The translations under genes and the position numbers were made by a program. The notes under the pieces are model-generated. The model saw only the letters and a list, made by a program, of their open reading frames with translations, was not told where the DNA came from and made no database searches. A stretch of DNA of 15,199 nt from JBHJOF01 sp050330055 (GTDB lineage: Bacteria; Pseudomonadota; Alphaproteobacteria; Kiloniellales; JAKSDN01): contig JBHJOF010000253.1 in assembly GCA_050330055.1 (NCBI GenBank), forward strand, positions 1 to 15,199. The letters are read 5' to 3'. Positions 14,639 through 15,199 of this stretch are shown in pieces (the stretch's first letter is position 1; every line of letters begins with the position of its first letter).

Positions 14639-14779
14639 CCGTCACCCGGCCTGCTGCTGCTCTGGCCGGCCTTCCTGTTCCACTTCGTCCATCCCAACCT
14701 GTCGCGCGAGCCGCGCATCTCGATCAGCTTCAACGTCGTCCTCAAGTGGTCGGACGACTATCTGCCGCGGCAATCGTAA
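14639..14779 (+). pseudogene. Orphan 3' fragment of a 2OG-Fe(II) oxygenase gene (direct repeat copy 2)
   Basis: These 141 bp encode the last 46 residues of the oxygenase at 11978-12625, still in frame to a stop (TAA here, TAG there). Amino-acid changes are V to I, E to D and P to S; the other differences are silent. No start codon or oxygenase N-terminus precedes it: similarity begins abruptly 35 bp after the chemotaxis gene stop. It is therefore a remnant, either a displaced 3' end left by an insertion or the tail of a deleted paralogue. It is unlikely to make a functional product. Confidence 0.92.
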
Positions 14780-15085
14780 GCCATCCGCCGGCGCCCTCCT
14801 GCCTCCCGTCGCTCGACGTCGCGCGCTTCGACAGGCTCGAGCGGGCCCTCGCAGAATAGAGGTCCGACACGCGAATTTGTCGAGCAATGCCCCGATATCT
14901 CAAATAATTGCGGAGTTCGGGGGGCCCGCTGCAACCAGAGAATGTCAAGGCTTCCGGCTCAAGGCTGAAAGCTTGCCCCGCATAATGCGCCCTGCAGCAA
15001 AACAATGTCTGCGTGGATGAGTGCAGGTTTTCTCGATAACTTATGAAGCGATGCAATAGCCGTCGATCAAGCCATCTGCGACTAA
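14780..15085. other. 306-bp non-coding stretch between the oxygenase remnant and the IS element
   Basis: I see no gene, RNA or strong repeat here. Base composition is lower in GC than the core genes, especially 14870-15085. A short imperfect stem, CGCTTCGACAGGCTCGAGCG, lies at about 14823-14842. The last four bases, CTAA at 15082-15085, directly abut the IS end and may be its target site. Confidence 0.55.
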
Positions 15086-15199
15086 GAGGCTGTCTTGAAA
15101 CTCGGCTTTGGGGTGGATGGCCGGGTTCAAATGTGATTCCAAACGGTTGTCAAAGCCTGTTTGGAGGGCCTCATGTGGACGCCGACCACCCGGCGGCAA
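15086..15199 (+). mobile_element. Left end of an IS5-family insertion sequence (cut by window end)
   Basis: The stretch from GAGGCTGTCTTGAAAC at 15086 resembles IS5-family terminal inverted repeats. It is preceded by CTAA, which fits the YTAR target preference of IS5-type elements. The transposase start follows 87 bp later, the usual short distance. The right end and second target-site copy lie beyond the window, so the boundary is provisional. Confidence 0.7.
15173..15199 (+). CDS. IS5-family transposase, first nine codons only
   Basis: The ATG at 15173 begins MWTPTTRRQ, the N-terminus common among alphaproteobacterial IS5-family transposases (DDE enzymes that cut and paste the element). 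GGAGGG lies about seven bases upstream as a ribosome-binding site. Only 27 bases are in the window, so whether the gene is intact cannot be judged. The IS-end-like sequence upstream supports the call. Confidence 0.72.

Overview
The window is 15.2 kb of GC-rich bacterial chromosome. It looks like an alphaproteobacterium, probably of the Rhodospirillales or a related order. The grounds are the strong G/C third-position bias, a phoU-phoB overlap, a bactofilin, an EI24 protein, a DUF2244 protein and several GC-rich palindromic intergenic repeats. This taxonomic call is inference from gene content; no rRNA or tRNA gene was seen.

Layout. (1) 1-1138: the end of a phosphate operon, a truncated phoU overlapping phoB by 4 bp. 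(2) 1323-4967, minus strand: a 910-aa Pat/PatZ-type protein acetyltransferase (NDP-forming acyl-CoA synthetase fused to GNAT), with a macrodomain O-acetyl-ADP-ribose deacetylase upstream of it. (3) 5087-6502, plus: a secreted Sel1-repeat protein with a peptidoglycan-binding-like domain. (4) 6716-7714, minus: a PfkB-family adenosine kinase. (5) 7837-9394, plus: an EI24 membrane protein, then a bactofilin. (6) 9545-10276, minus: endonuclease III. (7) 10416-10979, plus: a DUF2244 membrane protein whose 3' end overlaps that of dapB (10946-11755, minus). (8) 11978-12625, plus: a 2OG-Fe(II) oxygenase-type protein. (9) 13101-14603, plus: a soluble methyl-accepting chemotaxis protein with two near-identical PAS domains, behind an unusually AT-rich leader. 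(10) 14639-14779: a displaced second copy of the last 141 bp of the oxygenase gene. (11) 15086-end: the left end of an IS5-family insertion sequence with the first nine codons of its transposase.

Most of the window is ordinary housekeeping DNA. Three convergent gene pairs (phoB/pat, Sel1/adenosine kinase, bactofilin/nth) are each separated by a different inverted-repeat element. The fourth (DUF2244/dapB) has no spacer and overlaps by 34 bp.

The accessory-looking part is 12.5-15.2 kb. The chemotaxis gene and its AT-rich leader lie between two 94%-identical direct repeats of the 3' end of the oxygenase gene. That layout resembles an element inserted into the 3' end of a gene, or a collapsed paralogue, and an IS element lies just downstream. 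A second functional theme is the Pat/macrodomain pair, which may bracket a protein acetylation cycle: Pat adds acetyl groups, and a macrodomain can hydrolyse the O-acetyl-ADP-ribose that sirtuin deacetylases release.
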